DNA of 32,745 bases, from the NCBI GenBank assembly GCA_903889915.1, contig CAISZK010000022.1, positions 1 to 32,745 of the forward strand, read 5' to 3'. Each line of letters starts with the position of its first letter. Position 1 is the stretch's first letter. The stretch is from an uncultured Bacteroidota bacterium (GTDB taxonomy: Bacteria > Bacteroidota > Bacteroidia > Bacteroidales > CG2-30-32-10). Of the stretch, positions 18,676 through 27,062 are shown in pieces. The position numbers and the translations under genes were made by a program. The notes under the pieces were generated by a model, which was not told where the DNA came from, made no database searches, and worked only from the letters and a program-made list of their open reading frames with translations.

Positions 18676-19575
18676 ATGAAAACACTTAAGTTCATCACCG
18701 TGCTCCTGCTTTTGTCGGCGTTATCAAGTGCTGTTTCATTAGCTAAATCAACAATGTCGCTTAAAGATGCATCTGACAAACAACTTGTCAGTGTGAAAAT
18801 TCATGGCACCAAATCCAATGCCGGAACTCCCACCAGCAGCAATCACTTCGGTGATTGTATTACCGTAGAGGTTCAAAACCTCACTTCAGACCCGCTAAGC
18901 CTGGAAATTGAAACAGGCCGTAAACTTACTTGTCATTTTGACAGTATTCAGAACATGATGTTCACCCAGTACCACCTGATTGCTTTGGCCGGAAAGCAAA
19001 CTACCACTTACAAAGCCTATGCTATGTGTATAAATGAACATAAAATAGGACCTGATGAGAACTCCACATATAATATTGGCGACATGGCCGAAGGAAAGTT
19101 GTTGCAACTTGCTTTGCTGATTGAAAAAAACAAATTCCAGGATAACACCGGACAAAACGCTGTGTGGGTTTTTACGGACAACAATGATTCTACTTCAATT
19201 TTTTCATCAAATACCAAAGAATTTAAAGCTCTGCGGGCATTTGTTTCATCAGCCAAATCAAAAACCACCATCAAATCCATTACTCCTGTGAATAAAACTG
19301 ATGAAACAGTTTTCATTCAAAGGAAGGAATACAAAATAGCCGGAGTGATTCAATGGAACATGAAAACTCAGGGTTACGCTTCATTGATAGTGTATGATGA
19401 ACAGGGAAATTTTATCACCAATATTTTTGATAAACGCAAATTCGCTGCCGGTGATCAGTCTTACGATTTCAATGTTGTAAGTTGCCGTATTGAACCCGGC
19501 CAGAAGTATCTTGTCAGGCTAAAGATAAAGGACCTGACGCAGGAGCAGCTTGTTTGTTTGTCGAAGGACAATTGA
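18676..19575 (+). CDS. Secreted protein of unknown function
   Basis: This 299-aa protein has a clear signal peptide (residues 1-23, MKTLKFITVLLLLSALSSAVSLA). I do not recognise the family. The N-terminal half looks like a beta-rich domain (VSVKIHG, DCITVEVQNLTSDPLSLEIETGRKL, HLIALAGKQTTTYKAYAMCINEHK), a pattern of a carbohydrate- or cofactor-binding sandwich. The C-terminal part (SLIVYDEQGNFITNIFDKRKFAAGDQSYDFN) resembles FlgD-type Ig-like beta folds, and the terminal KYLVRLKIKDLT is also strand-like. No lipobox, sorting domain or catalytic motif is visible. The gene stands alone between repeat-rich intergenic regions. The ATG at 18676 is supported by the signal peptide. Confidence 0.65.
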   Translation: MKTLKFITVLLLLSALSSAVSLAKSTMSLKDASDKQLVSVKIHGTKSNAGTPTSSNHFGDCITVEVQNLTSDPLSLEIETGRKLTCHFDSIQNMMFTQYHLIALAGKQTTTYKAYAMCINEHKIGPDENSTYNIGDMAEGKLLQLALLIEKNKFQDNTGQNAVWVFTDNNDSTSIFSSNTKEFKALRAFVSSAKSKTTIKSITPVNKTDETVFIQRKEYKIAGVIQWNMKTQGYASLIVYDEQGNFITNIFDKRKFAAGDQSYDFNVVSCRIEPGQKYLVRLKIKDLTQEQLVCLSKDN

Positions 19576-19765
19576 TAAATTTGTCAATGGTCATTAGTCA
19601 ATGGTCAATAGTCTTTAGAGCTTTCTAATTCAAAAATCAGAAATCTCAAATCAAAAATGGTCATAAGGTCATTGTTGGTCATTGGGTCATTCTAAATCTT
19701 AAATCAAAAATAGTTAAATGACTTTCAGTCATTTACAATCAGGGAAGACAATTTCCTCACAAAAC
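19576..19765. repeat. Low-complexity mosaic of GGTCATT and AAATC words
   Basis: There is no gene. Short words GGTCATT/GTCAATGG and AAATCTCAAATCAAAAAT recur irregularly. The same vocabulary reappears at 20184-20450, on the other side of the 21-bp array. Confidence 0.5.
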
Positions 19766-20017
19766 TTACATGTTTTTTGAAAGAACTCACATGTTTTTTG
19801 AAAGAACACACATGTTTTTTGAAAGAACTCAAGAGTCCCTTCACTTTACTCAATGGTTTTTTGAAGGAACTCAAGTGTTTTTTGAAGGAACTCACATGTT
19901 TTTTGAAGGAACTCAACAGTAGCGTGAATTTATTCACATGTTTTTTGAAAAAACACACAGGTTTTTTGAAAGGATTCACAGGTTTTTTGAAAGAACTCAA
20001 CAGTCGCCTCATGAAAC
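19766..20017. repeat. Tandem array of twelve 21-bp units with phased T6 tracts
   Basis: Twelve contiguous 21-bp units start at TTACATG (19766). Nine carry the core ATGTTTTTTGAA or a close variant. Units 4 (19829-19849), 8 (19913-19933) and 12 (19997-20017) are diverged and lack the T6 tract, so the array is three blocks of four units (84 bp). The T6 tracts recur exactly every 21 bp, two helical turns, which predicts intrinsic curvature. Both strands are open in one frame (heptads such as LTCFLKE and FKKHVSS), a consequence of the period. No start site or domain supports a gene. Confidence 0.9.
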
Positions 20018-20087
20018 TTAAAAGTCATTTACCATTGATGGTCATACTAAATCAAAAATCAAAAACTATATTTTACTGAATGATTCC

Positions 20088-20183
20088 CTATGTGCAAATC
20101 TATGTATCTACTGTGTCTATTGTGGTGATTTTTTTTTGATGTTTTTTACCACATAGGATCATAGGAACATAGGCTTCACATAG
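20088..20183. repeat. Imperfect inverted-repeat element of 96 bp
   Basis: The arms of about 39 nt begin CTATGTG (20088-20094) and end CACATAG (20177-20183). The inner ends GTGGT (20122-20126) and ACCAC (20148-20152) are also complementary, around a T-rich loop. The right arm has a relative at 18453-18520. It looks like a small dispersed intergenic element able to fold into a long hairpin. No transposase is linked to it. Confidence 0.6.
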
Positions 20184-20540
20184 ACTATTAAATCAAAAAT
20201 CTTAAATCTCAAATCTCAAATCTTAAATCTTAAATCAAAAATCAAAAATCAAAAATGGTCATTGGGTCATTTATAGTCATTAGTCATTAATGGTCATTTG
20301 CTTTGCGTCATTGATTGTCATTTGCTAAATCTCAAATCAAAAATGTTCGTTAGGTCATTAATGTAAAATACTAAATGCAAAATGTAAAATGTAAAAGTGA
20401 AGGTGAGAGTGAAGATGAATCACAAAATCTAAAATCTCAAATCACAAATAAAAAAAGGGATACAAACCACGCTTGTGTTTAAAATTCTAAACTCAGCCGG
20501 TCTGCACCCCTTAATCCCTGCCTGGTTCAGGGAAGTTTGC
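20184..20540. other. Low-complexity intergenic stretch
   Basis: Runs of AAATCTCAAATCTTAAATCAAAAATC and GGTCATT words occupy 20184-20450. Nearest the Fn3-like gene, TCCCTG and CAGGGA (20515-20520 and 20528-20533) form a 6-bp hairpin with a 7-nt loop. It could help end that transcript, although no T-run follows directly. No gene was seen. Confidence 0.4.
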
Positions 20541-21265
20541 TTAGACGATCATCAGTTTGATAGCTTCGCTCCACTCAGAAGGGCCTGCCTTCAGGATTGA
20601 GCGATACCGAAAAAAGAGAACTTTGCCTAACGGTAAATTTTTGACCACTGTGGTTGATTTCAGCGTGGGGTCAATTGGGTAAGTTGTCCACGTTGTGAGA
20701 TCATTCACATCAGTCAAACACTGCCACTGTGTGAAAGCTCTTGCAGCCTTAACCTTTGCTGACAATTCCACTTCGCCCGGATTACCTGTGTAGTGGGCTG
20801 TCCATTGCTTGTTCTGACGGGGATTGATCATCTTGATCGTCATCCCTGAATTTTTGGCAATTTCTGCAGCATTGGCAATATTGCCGTTAACTGTTGTTTG
20901 TACCATCACCCTCATTTGCTCAGCAAGAGTAAGCATTGTTTTGAGAGCGGTATTGCGTGCAGCAACAGCGCCGACTTCTTTGGTGAGTGCTTTGGCCTGG
21001 GCATCAATAAGCGTTAAAATGCTGGCTTTAAATCAGCAATTCCGGGAACCGGCGACGGCAGGTAGGAATTGGTGTTGATAAGGTTCAGCATTTCCTGCGC
21101 TTTGATGATAACATCAGCCAAACGCCTTGGGAACTTCATCACCACGGTGTTCTTATGCACCATTATTACCATAAACAACATCCCTGCTGTTCTTTTTTTT
21201 CTTCGTGCCTTTTTGGCGTCACGATTTGCAATGATCTTCATTGCTACCTTTTTTGTTTTTTTCAT
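20541..21265 (-). pseudogene. Fn3-like protein gene split by a -1 frameshift
   Basis: Two frames together form one gene of about 242 codons. The first (from ATG 21265) opens MKKTKKVAMK with a basic N-terminus, continues through FPRRLADVIIKAQEMLNLIN and PVPGIADLK, and ends at a TAA around 21014. Shifting back one base at T_TTA_AAG (about 21027-21033) continues smoothly as ASILTLIDAQAKALTKEVG into AARNTALKTMLTLAEQM. The C-terminal half resembles a fibronectin type III domain (QWTAHYTGNPGEVELSAKV, WTTYPI, LPLGKVLFFRYRSI, GPSEWSEAIKLMIV). The protein type is a recurrent Bacteroidetes one of unknown role. The break is a one-base deletion, an assembly error, or programmed frameshifting. It is probably regulated by the neighbouring LytTR protein. 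Confidence 0.75.
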
Positions 21266-21325
21266 GGTCTGAAAATTTTTGTTATTGATTTATTTAACGG
21301 AAACTCTGTTTTGAGTTTCGTGTTA

Positions 21326-21358
21326 CAAAGATACGAAAAACAGCACTAACAATGCAAT
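21326..21358 (-). promoter_or_regulatory. Promoter of the Fn3-like gene
   Basis: On the minus strand, ATTG (21355-21358) and TATCTTTG (21326-21333) with a 21-nt spacer match the Bacteroidetes -33 and -7 elements. The leader to the ATG at 21265 is about 55 nt. Confidence 0.6.
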
Positions 21359-21374
21359 AGTCAGACACTTGTTC

Positions 21375-21423
21375 TTTCATAAAACGCCGGAATCTTTCAT
21401 AAAAAGAACATGGTTTTCATAAA
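21375..21423 (-). promoter_or_regulatory. Three 9-bp direct repeats, probable LytTR binding sites
   Basis: TTTCATAAA (TTTATGAAA on the transcribed orientation) occurs at 21375-21383, 21395-21403 and 21415-21423, each exactly 20 bp from the next. The promoter-proximal copy is 16 nt upstream of the -33 element. LytTR-domain regulators (AgrA, ComE) are known to bind direct repeats of about 9 bp at 20-22 bp spacing, and a LytTR gene lies about 160 bp away. The assignment to that protein is an inference. Confidence 0.6.
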
Positions 21424-21481
21424 TGATTTTGGGAAAATATTGGTTGTTGGATGTTGGATGGTAGATGTTGGATGGTAGAAA

Positions 21482-21576
21482 AATAGAACACTGATAACAC
21501 AGATGAGACGGATTTACACGGATTTTTCAAAACGATCAGTTTTTATCAGTTGCATCAGTCCAATCAGTGTTCTATT
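21482..21576. repeat. Inverted-repeat element of 95 bp after the LytTR gene
   Basis: The outer 14 bp are perfectly inverted: AATAGAACACTGAT (21482-21495) and ATCAGTGTTCTATT (21563-21576). The complementarity continues imperfectly for about 18 more bases. The element ends 5 bp from the LytTR stop codon, so it may act as a 3' hairpin for that transcript. It includes the words ACGGATTTACACGGATTTTT. It is similar in size to the element at 20088-20183 but unrelated in sequence. Confidence 0.65.
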
Positions 21577-21581
21577 ACTTT

Positions 21582-21980
21582 CTAGGCCACCTGGCCTGCC
21601 TTATTAACCGAAATCTGACTCCTGATAGCCGTCAGCCTATCATCCAACTCATCCACCAACTTGCGTGAGCATTTTATACGCACACCGTTTGTAAGCTCTA
21701 CATAATATTCGCTATAACCATCGGTAGGTTTTACAATGTTTTTCACATGCAGCAGGTTCACTGAATATGAATCGTGGCATCGAAAGAAGTAAAGACAGTT
21801 CATTTTTTCCTGCACTATTCCAAGCCTGTAGGAAATAGTTATTTTTTCATTGTTTTCATCAAACACCTGCGTGTATGAGCCATCAGCCTTGAGGTAATAA
21901 ACGTTTTTAAATGGCAGCACATTCCGCACTGCGTATTTGTTCCTAAATGTGTCTTTTTTGATTGTGTAAAATCCGGGCAT
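21582..21980 (-). CDS. Stand-alone LytTR-domain DNA-binding protein
   Basis: This 132-aa protein is almost entirely one LytTR DNA-binding domain (about residues 18-120): FKNVYYLKADGSYTQVFDENN, ISYRLGIVQEKM, FFRCHDSYSVNLLHVKNIV, YYVELTNGVRIKCSRKLVDEL. This fold normally sits at the C-terminus of two-component response regulators. Here no receiver domain or membrane segment is present, so the signal input is unknown. It is upstream of, and in the same direction as, the Fn3-like gene, whose promoter carries three evenly spaced 9-bp direct repeats. The likely role is transcription activation of that neighbour. Confidence 0.88.
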   Translation of the reverse strand: MPGFYTIKKDTFRNKYAVRNVLPFKNVYYLKADGSYTQVFDENNEKITISYRLGIVQEKMNCLYFFRCHDSYSVNLLHVKNIVKPTDGYSEYYVELTNGVRIKCSRKLVDELDDRLTAIRSQISVNKAGQVA

Positions 21981-22744
21981 AAATTGGGGGTTTAAATGGT
22001 TTGTAGAGTTTGAAGGTTTAATATTAAAATTATGTTTTCAGTTTAAGTTTGTGTGTAAATTCATTTAATTGTAAAATTGTTTATGCGTTATAAAAATAAT
22101 TATACAAAAACTCATATAAATTTAAGTAAATGATTCATTGATTTATTTCAATGCAACGATGTCATTAAACTTTGTAAATTTACGAATAACTATGGTTAAT
22201 ATGCACAATTTAAGTTGAAAAGTTATTAACATTGTGGTTTAGTTTTTCTAATTTTATTGCTTGTTTAGTTGATATTTCAATATGTAAAATGATGTATTAC
22301 TAATCATTGCACATGTGTTAATAAATAATTCTGATTGTTGATAAAAATCTGTTATAAATTGAGTTATAATCATTAACTTTGCTTACCATAAAATTATATT
22401 ATAAAATAAATGAGATTCGTATTTTGACATAATGAAATTTTAGTAAAAATTATGCAATGTAAACACATGAAAATGAATTGAAAAAACTATAAACATTTTG
22501 AACCAAATAGTAAAAATTAAATTAAAAAATTATCAAAACATGTTCTGTGCAAAGATACAAATTTAGTATGACATAAACAACACTAATGATATTTTTTATT
22601 CTTAAATTAAGTGCAAACTAAAAATCAAAAAAATGAAACATGAATCAGACACAAAAAAAATGCAACATAAACATGAAAAAATGAACTTTTTAAGACAATT
22701 TTCAATAAACAATTTACTCACTTTTTTTTAACAAACAAAATAAC
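21981..22744. other. Very AT-rich gene-free stretch
   Basis: This 764-bp gap lies between the divergent LytTR and primase-like genes. It holds no supportable ORF, RNA or repeat. On the plus strand TAACTTTG (22374-22381) matches the -7 consensus and points at the primase-like gene. On the minus strand TATCTTTG (22550-22557) matches it and points at the LytTR gene, with a CAAC that reads as GTTG 18 nt upstream. Either would give a long leader. Confidence 0.4.
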
Positions 22745-24457
22745 ATGTACGAACTATACACAAAAAAACAAGATCCTTTATTCACAGAAGAGAATAAAGA
22801 TGAGAAATTCCTTAACGGAGAAAGTTTCGAAAGAAACAATAATGACGACTTGAGCTTTTCTTTTTTTAAAGCTCCTATTAATAGAAAAGAGAAAAAACCT
22901 GACAAGACAGTCTCAATTGCAATAGTTGCAGAGAAAATCAGAACTGAGTATGAAGAATTGACTGAGCAATTGCGAAAATTGCCAGCAGAAGAACAGGGAA
23001 ATTTTAAAAAGTCAAAATTTGATTTTGTAACTTATTCTGCTCAATGTTCAGTCAGGTCAAAAGCTGGCGTAACTTCCCGCTCAAATTATTTATACATCGA
23101 TATTGATAACATTGGTGATGATGAACAATTGACTATTTTAAAGAAACAAATACTGGGAAATTTTATTCCTGTCATGATGTGCGTTTCTTCAAGGGGCAAG
23201 GGCTTGCAGGTTGTTTGCAAAATTATTCCGGAAGTTGGGGAGCATGATGAATATTACTCTTCTTTTCAAAACTATTTCAACAATGATATTCTTAAAGGAA
23301 TAATGGATGCTGATGGAAACCCGTTGAAGATAGACTCTAGCTGTGGTGATGCTTCAAGAGCAGCATATCTTTGTCATGACAAAAATGTTTTTGTTAGTGA
23401 AGCTCCGACTGTTTTTGGAGTTGATCTGATTGACACTTATAAGAATTTTTCTAACCCCAAAAAGAAAGAATCTAATTCGAACTCAAAAAACAATTCAGTA
23501 ATGGAAACAGCATTGAAAATGATCAGAGATTCCCGGGATGGCGAAAAACATGATGTTTTACTAAAAGCAAGCAGGCTTGTAGGCGGTGGCATTGCCACAG
23601 GTTTCATTAACGAGAATGAAGCTATTGCATTACTGGAAGCAGAAATTAGCAAGAAGCCAATACGTAGCTTTGAAGTTGCTCAGAAAACAATCAGGGATGG
23701 AATTGAGTTTGGTAAAAAAACACCTATCGAAAAACCAAAGTATGAGAAGAAAAAAACCGAATATAACTATGTGAATTTCCCGATATGCTTAATCACCGGA
23801 ATATTTGAAGACAGTACAAGTGTGTTCAAAAATATTCTCGCTTATGCGGTTTATAAATGGTCTCTTGAGAAAAGCGTTGAAGAATTTGCTGAGAAGATAA
23901 AAAACGTATTGGATTCTTTTAAAATCCCTTTTGCAGATATTGATAATATCAAAGAGCAAGGAGAGGCATTACATAATAGCATTCCTGACACAAGTCCAAA
24001 GACAGGGATTAAATTAAGTATGCTGAATGACTATTACCTGCATAAAAAAACCGATTTTCAGATTGTAATACTTTGTGCTTTTTTGGCTTTAAAAAGCATT
24101 ATTTTTCGCAAACCATTAACCAAATGCACAAATGATTATTTGCTTTCCAGAATGGCTGGATTTAGGAGTACTGATCAAATAAATGATTTGCCAGCGACTT
24201 TGGCTAAATACAATAATCGTTATCAATTGGGGAAAATAAAAAATGAACTAATAGAACATTGGGGGTTGAAGTATGATGGTTATTATTTCCGTGGTTTTTT
24301 TGTTTCTTTTACAATGAGTGAGTTTGATTTGATAAGGGAATCAGAAAAAAAACGCAAAAAACATAAAGAGAAATTGGCAAGAACAATTCAAGCTGAAATA
24401 CGTAAACAGGTAATTCAACAACTCTATAAAGAACCAGTAGAAATAACAAAGTCATAA
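22745..24457 (+). CDS. BT4734-like primase-fold protein
   Basis: This 570-aa protein has an N-terminal domain of the BT4734/BF3469-like (formerly VirE N-terminal) family, related to archaeo-eukaryotic primases and primase-polymerases. Supporting motifs: YLYIDIDNI with metal-binding D119 and D121; SSRGKGLQVVCKI (148-160), equivalent to the sGkGlH-type strand, although Q replaces the usual H; and IDSSCGDASRAAYLCHD (197-212), equivalent to the third motif. The region after about 245 resembles the PriCT-type helical linker (DSRDGEKHDVLLKASRLVGGGIATG). The rest is unrecognised, with a lysine-rich C-terminal helix. Such proteins occur on Bacteroidetes mobile elements, often with helicases; none is present. 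It sits alone 427 bp upstream of hsdM. Confidence 0.75.
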   Translation: MYELYTKKQDPLFTEENKDEKFLNGESFERNNNDDLSFSFFKAPINRKEKKPDKTVSIAIVAEKIRTEYEELTEQLRKLPAEEQGNFKKSKFDFVTYSAQCSVRSKAGVTSRSNYLYIDIDNIGDDEQLTILKKQILGNFIPVMMCVSSRGKGLQVVCKIIPEVGEHDEYYSSFQNYFNNDILKGIMDADGNPLKIDSSCGDASRAAYLCHDKNVFVSEAPTVFGVDLIDTYKNFSNPKKKESNSNSKNNSVMETALKMIRDSRDGEKHDVLLKASRLVGGGIATGFINENEAIALLEAEISKKPIRSFEVAQKTIRDGIEFGKKTPIEKPKYEKKKTEYNYVNFPICLITGIFEDSTSVFKNILAYAVYKWSLEKSVEEFAEKIKNVLDSFKIPFADIDNIKEQGEALHNSIPDTSPKTGIKLSMLNDYYLHKKTDFQIVILCAFLALKSIIFRKPLTKCTNDYLLSRMAGFRSTDQINDLPATLAKYNNRYQLGKIKNELIEHWGLKYDGYYFRGFFVSFTMSEFDLIRESEKKRKKHKEKLARTIQAEIRKQVIQQLYKEPVEITKS

Positions 24458-24884
24458 CTGTTGACTTTAATAAAAACTTAAGGTTTTTAAAATCTGTTTG
24501 TGAAATTGAGAAAGGAAAATGCAATGATGTTTTTTACTAATTCTTTACATTTACTTTCTCAAATTTACAACACCTATAGAAATACAACAAACAATACTAC
24601 TAATAACAGATAGCCATTACTAAAAAATAAAATAAGCGAGCGCATCAGCATTGCCAGTTTTTAAGCATAGCAATAAACCTTGACATGTTTTACATTGTAT
24701 GAACTGAAAGTACAAATCTAAGTGAACGCTTAACTGTATGCTTCATCATTTGCTTTATCAAAAAATGACAACGCAAAAAAGTTAATAACTATTTATTTTC
24801 TTCCTCTCTTGCATACAGAAATTATTTTTACATTTACAGGCTCAAATATTAATACAAGTAGCACTTAAAAAAAAGGTTGTAATA
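24458..24884. other. Intergenic gap before the R-M locus
   Basis: Just after the primase-like stop, TAAAAAC (24471-24477) and GTTTTTA (24483-24489) form an AT-only hairpin, a weak terminator candidate. The rest is AT-rich. No gene and no full promoter match for hsdM was found. Confidence 0.4.
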
Positions 24885-27062
24885 ATGAATCCAAAAGTCC
24901 ATAATCAAATAGTAAGTTTCATCTGGGGTATTGCCGACGATGTATTGAGAGATGTTTTTGTAAGGGGCAAATACCGCGATATTATTCTTCCCTTTACTGT
25001 ATTGAGGCGTTTGGATGCTTTGCTGGTGACCAATAAGGAAAAAGTTCTGGAAGCAAATGCTTTTCTGATTGCACAGAAAATTGATGATAAAAAAGCTTTG
25101 GAAAACCAATCAGGAAAGCCATTTTGGAATATTTCAAAATTTACTTTTGAGTCACTTTTGAATGATGCCAATAATATCGACACCAACCTTGAAGCATATC
25201 TTGACGGTTACAGCCCGAATGTGCAGGAAATAATCAGCAAGTTCAAACTGAGGAATCAGTTGGAAACAATGAAAGAAGCTGGTGTAACATATTTGCTCAT
25301 TGAGAAACTCTGCAACAAGGAAATAAATCTTAGTCCCAATGAAGCAAAGAACAGCAAAGGCGAAGTGTTGCCTCCGTTGACAAATCTTGGAATGGGATAT
25401 GTGTTTGAGGAATTGATTCGCAAGTTCAATGAGGAAAACAATGAAGAAGCCGGAGAACACTTCACTCCGCGCGAAATCATCAAACTGATGACGCATCTTT
25501 TGTTTGTTCCTGTAAAAGACAAAATAAAAAAAGGAACTTACCTTGTTTATGACCCGGCCTGTGGAAGCGGGGGAATGCTTACGGAATCGGAAAATTTCGC
25601 ATTGGAACTCACAGGGCATAAAGCGGATTTTATGCTTTACGGGCAGGAAGTAAATCCTGAAACATACGCCATCTGCACAAGCGACATGCTTATTAAAGAG
25701 GACAAAACCGAGAACATCGCTTATGGCTCCACACTATCGAAAGATGGTTTCCCTCATTTGAATTTCGACTTTATGCTTTCCAATCCTCCTTATGGAAAAA
25801 CATGGAAAATTGATGAAGATGCCATAGTGGAAGACCGGGGGAAAAAGGGAAGTCAGAATATAAAAGACAAGCGTTTCCAGATTGGCTTGCCTTCCATTTC
25901 CGACGGGCAATTGCTGTTCCTGCTGAATATGGTGAGCAAAATGAAGCACAACACCGAATTGGGAAGCCGCATAGCCATTATCCATAATGGTTCAGCTTTG
26001 TTTACCGGCGATGCCGGAGGAGGTGAAAGCGAAATAAGAAAATATATTATTGAAAACGATTGGCTGGAATGCATCATTGCTTTGCCGAAAAATATATTCT
26101 ACAACACGGGTATACCAACTTATGTATGGATAGTTTCAAATAAAAAGGATGCAAAGCGAAAAGGCAAAGTGCAATTGATTAATGCAATGGAATTGTACGA
26201 AAAATTGCGCAAGAATCTTGGACAGAAGAATTGTGAAATGAAGCATGCACACATTGATACCATAACAAATCTCTACATGGATTTCAAGGAAAGCGACATT
26301 TCAAAAATTTATCCTAACGAATATTTTGGCTACAACAAAATAACTGTTGAACGCCCTTTGCGGCTTTCTTCACAATTTACCGCGGAAGCTATCGAAAGCT
26401 TGCGTTACGAAAAAAGCTTGCAGGAAGAAATGGAATGGGTGTACATGCATTTTAGAGATGATATTTATAAAGACATTAGTAAATACAAGGACCGAATTGA
26501 AGCACATCTGAACAAGCATGAAATTAAACTTGCAACACCCGCTAAAAATAAACTGCTGAGCGCTGAGCATTGGAAAAAACAATTAGAGTTAATGCAATCG
26601 GCGCAAAAAATAGCAGATAAAATGGGCAACAAGCAATTTGACGATTACAACAAATTTGTGCCTTTGCTTGGCAATGCTATTAAAGAGTTAAAGTTGGATA
26701 TTGATGCCAAAGGCTTGAAAAGTATATTGGATGCAGTGAGTTGGAAGAATGAAGATGCAGTGCCTGTGATAAAGAAAAAAGAAAAGGACGGCACCATCCT
26801 TTACGAACCCGACAGCGATTTGAGAGACACCGAAAATGTTCCCCTTGACCAGGACATACACGAATATTTTAAAAGGGAAGTGTTACAGCATATCCCTGAT
26901 GCATGGATAGATGAAAGCAAGACAGTGAAAGGCTACGAAATTTCGTTTACCCGTTATTTCTATAATTATGTTCCTCCACGCAGCATTGAAGAAATTACTG
27001 CGGAAATTATTGAACTTGAAAAGGAAACCGAAGGTATTTTAAATGAAATTGTAAATGACTAA
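24885..27062 (+). CDS. hsdM: Type I restriction-modification DNA methyltransferase subunit
   Basis: HsdM is an N6-adenine methyltransferase acting with HsdS, using S-adenosylmethionine. An HsdM N-terminal helical domain (about 10-140) precedes the catalytic domain. That domain shows EEAGEHFTPREIIKLM (188-202), motif I VYDPACGSGGML (221-232) and motif IV NPPYGKTW (300-307). Later come LLNMVSKM, IAIIHNGSALFTG and DWLECIIALPKNIFYNTGIPTYVWIV. At 725 aa it is longer than E. coli HsdM (529 aa). The C-terminal 200 or so residues are helical and charged, as in many Bacteroidetes HsdM proteins. The stop overlaps the hsdS start by 1 nt (TAATG), which suggests coupled translation. Confidence 0.95.
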   Translation: MNPKVHNQIVSFIWGIADDVLRDVFVRGKYRDIILPFTVLRRLDALLVTNKEKVLEANAFLIAQKIDDKKALENQSGKPFWNISKFTFESLLNDANNIDTNLEAYLDGYSPNVQEIISKFKLRNQLETMKEAGVTYLLIEKLCNKEINLSPNEAKNSKGEVLPPLTNLGMGYVFEELIRKFNEENNEEAGEHFTPREIIKLMTHLLFVPVKDKIKKGTYLVYDPACGSGGMLTESENFALELTGHKADFMLYGQEVNPETYAICTSDMLIKEDKTENIAYGSTLSKDGFPHLNFDFMLSNPPYGKTWKIDEDAIVEDRGKKGSQNIKDKRFQIGLPSISDGQLLFLLNMVSKMKHNTELGSRIAIIHNGSALFTGDAGGGESEIRKYIIENDWLECIIALPKNIFYNTGIPTYVWIVSNKKDAKRKGKVQLINAMELYEKLRKNLGQKNCEMKHAHIDTITNLYMDFKESDISKIYPNEYFGYNKITVERPLRLSSQFTAEAIESLRYEKSLQEEMEWVYMHFRDDIYKDISKYKDRIEAHLNKHEIKLATPAKNKLLSAEHWKKQLELMQSAQKIADKMGNKQFDDYNKFVPLLGNAIKELKLDIDAKGLKSILDAVSWKNEDAVPVIKKKEKDGTILYEPDSDLRDTENVPLDQDIHEYFKREVLQHIPDAWIDESKTVKGYEISFTRYFYNYVPPRSIEEITAEIIELEKETEGILNEIVND

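Noticed and set aside
19725-20079. Open frames on both strands of the second array as coiled-coil heptad proteins
   Set aside because: Both strands being open at once is expected from the repeat period. The plus frame starts inside a unit at a TTG, and no initiation signal is present.
21981-22744. Replication origin in the AT-rich gap
   Set aside because: No cluster of DnaA boxes and no origin-linked genes; AT-richness alone is not evidence.
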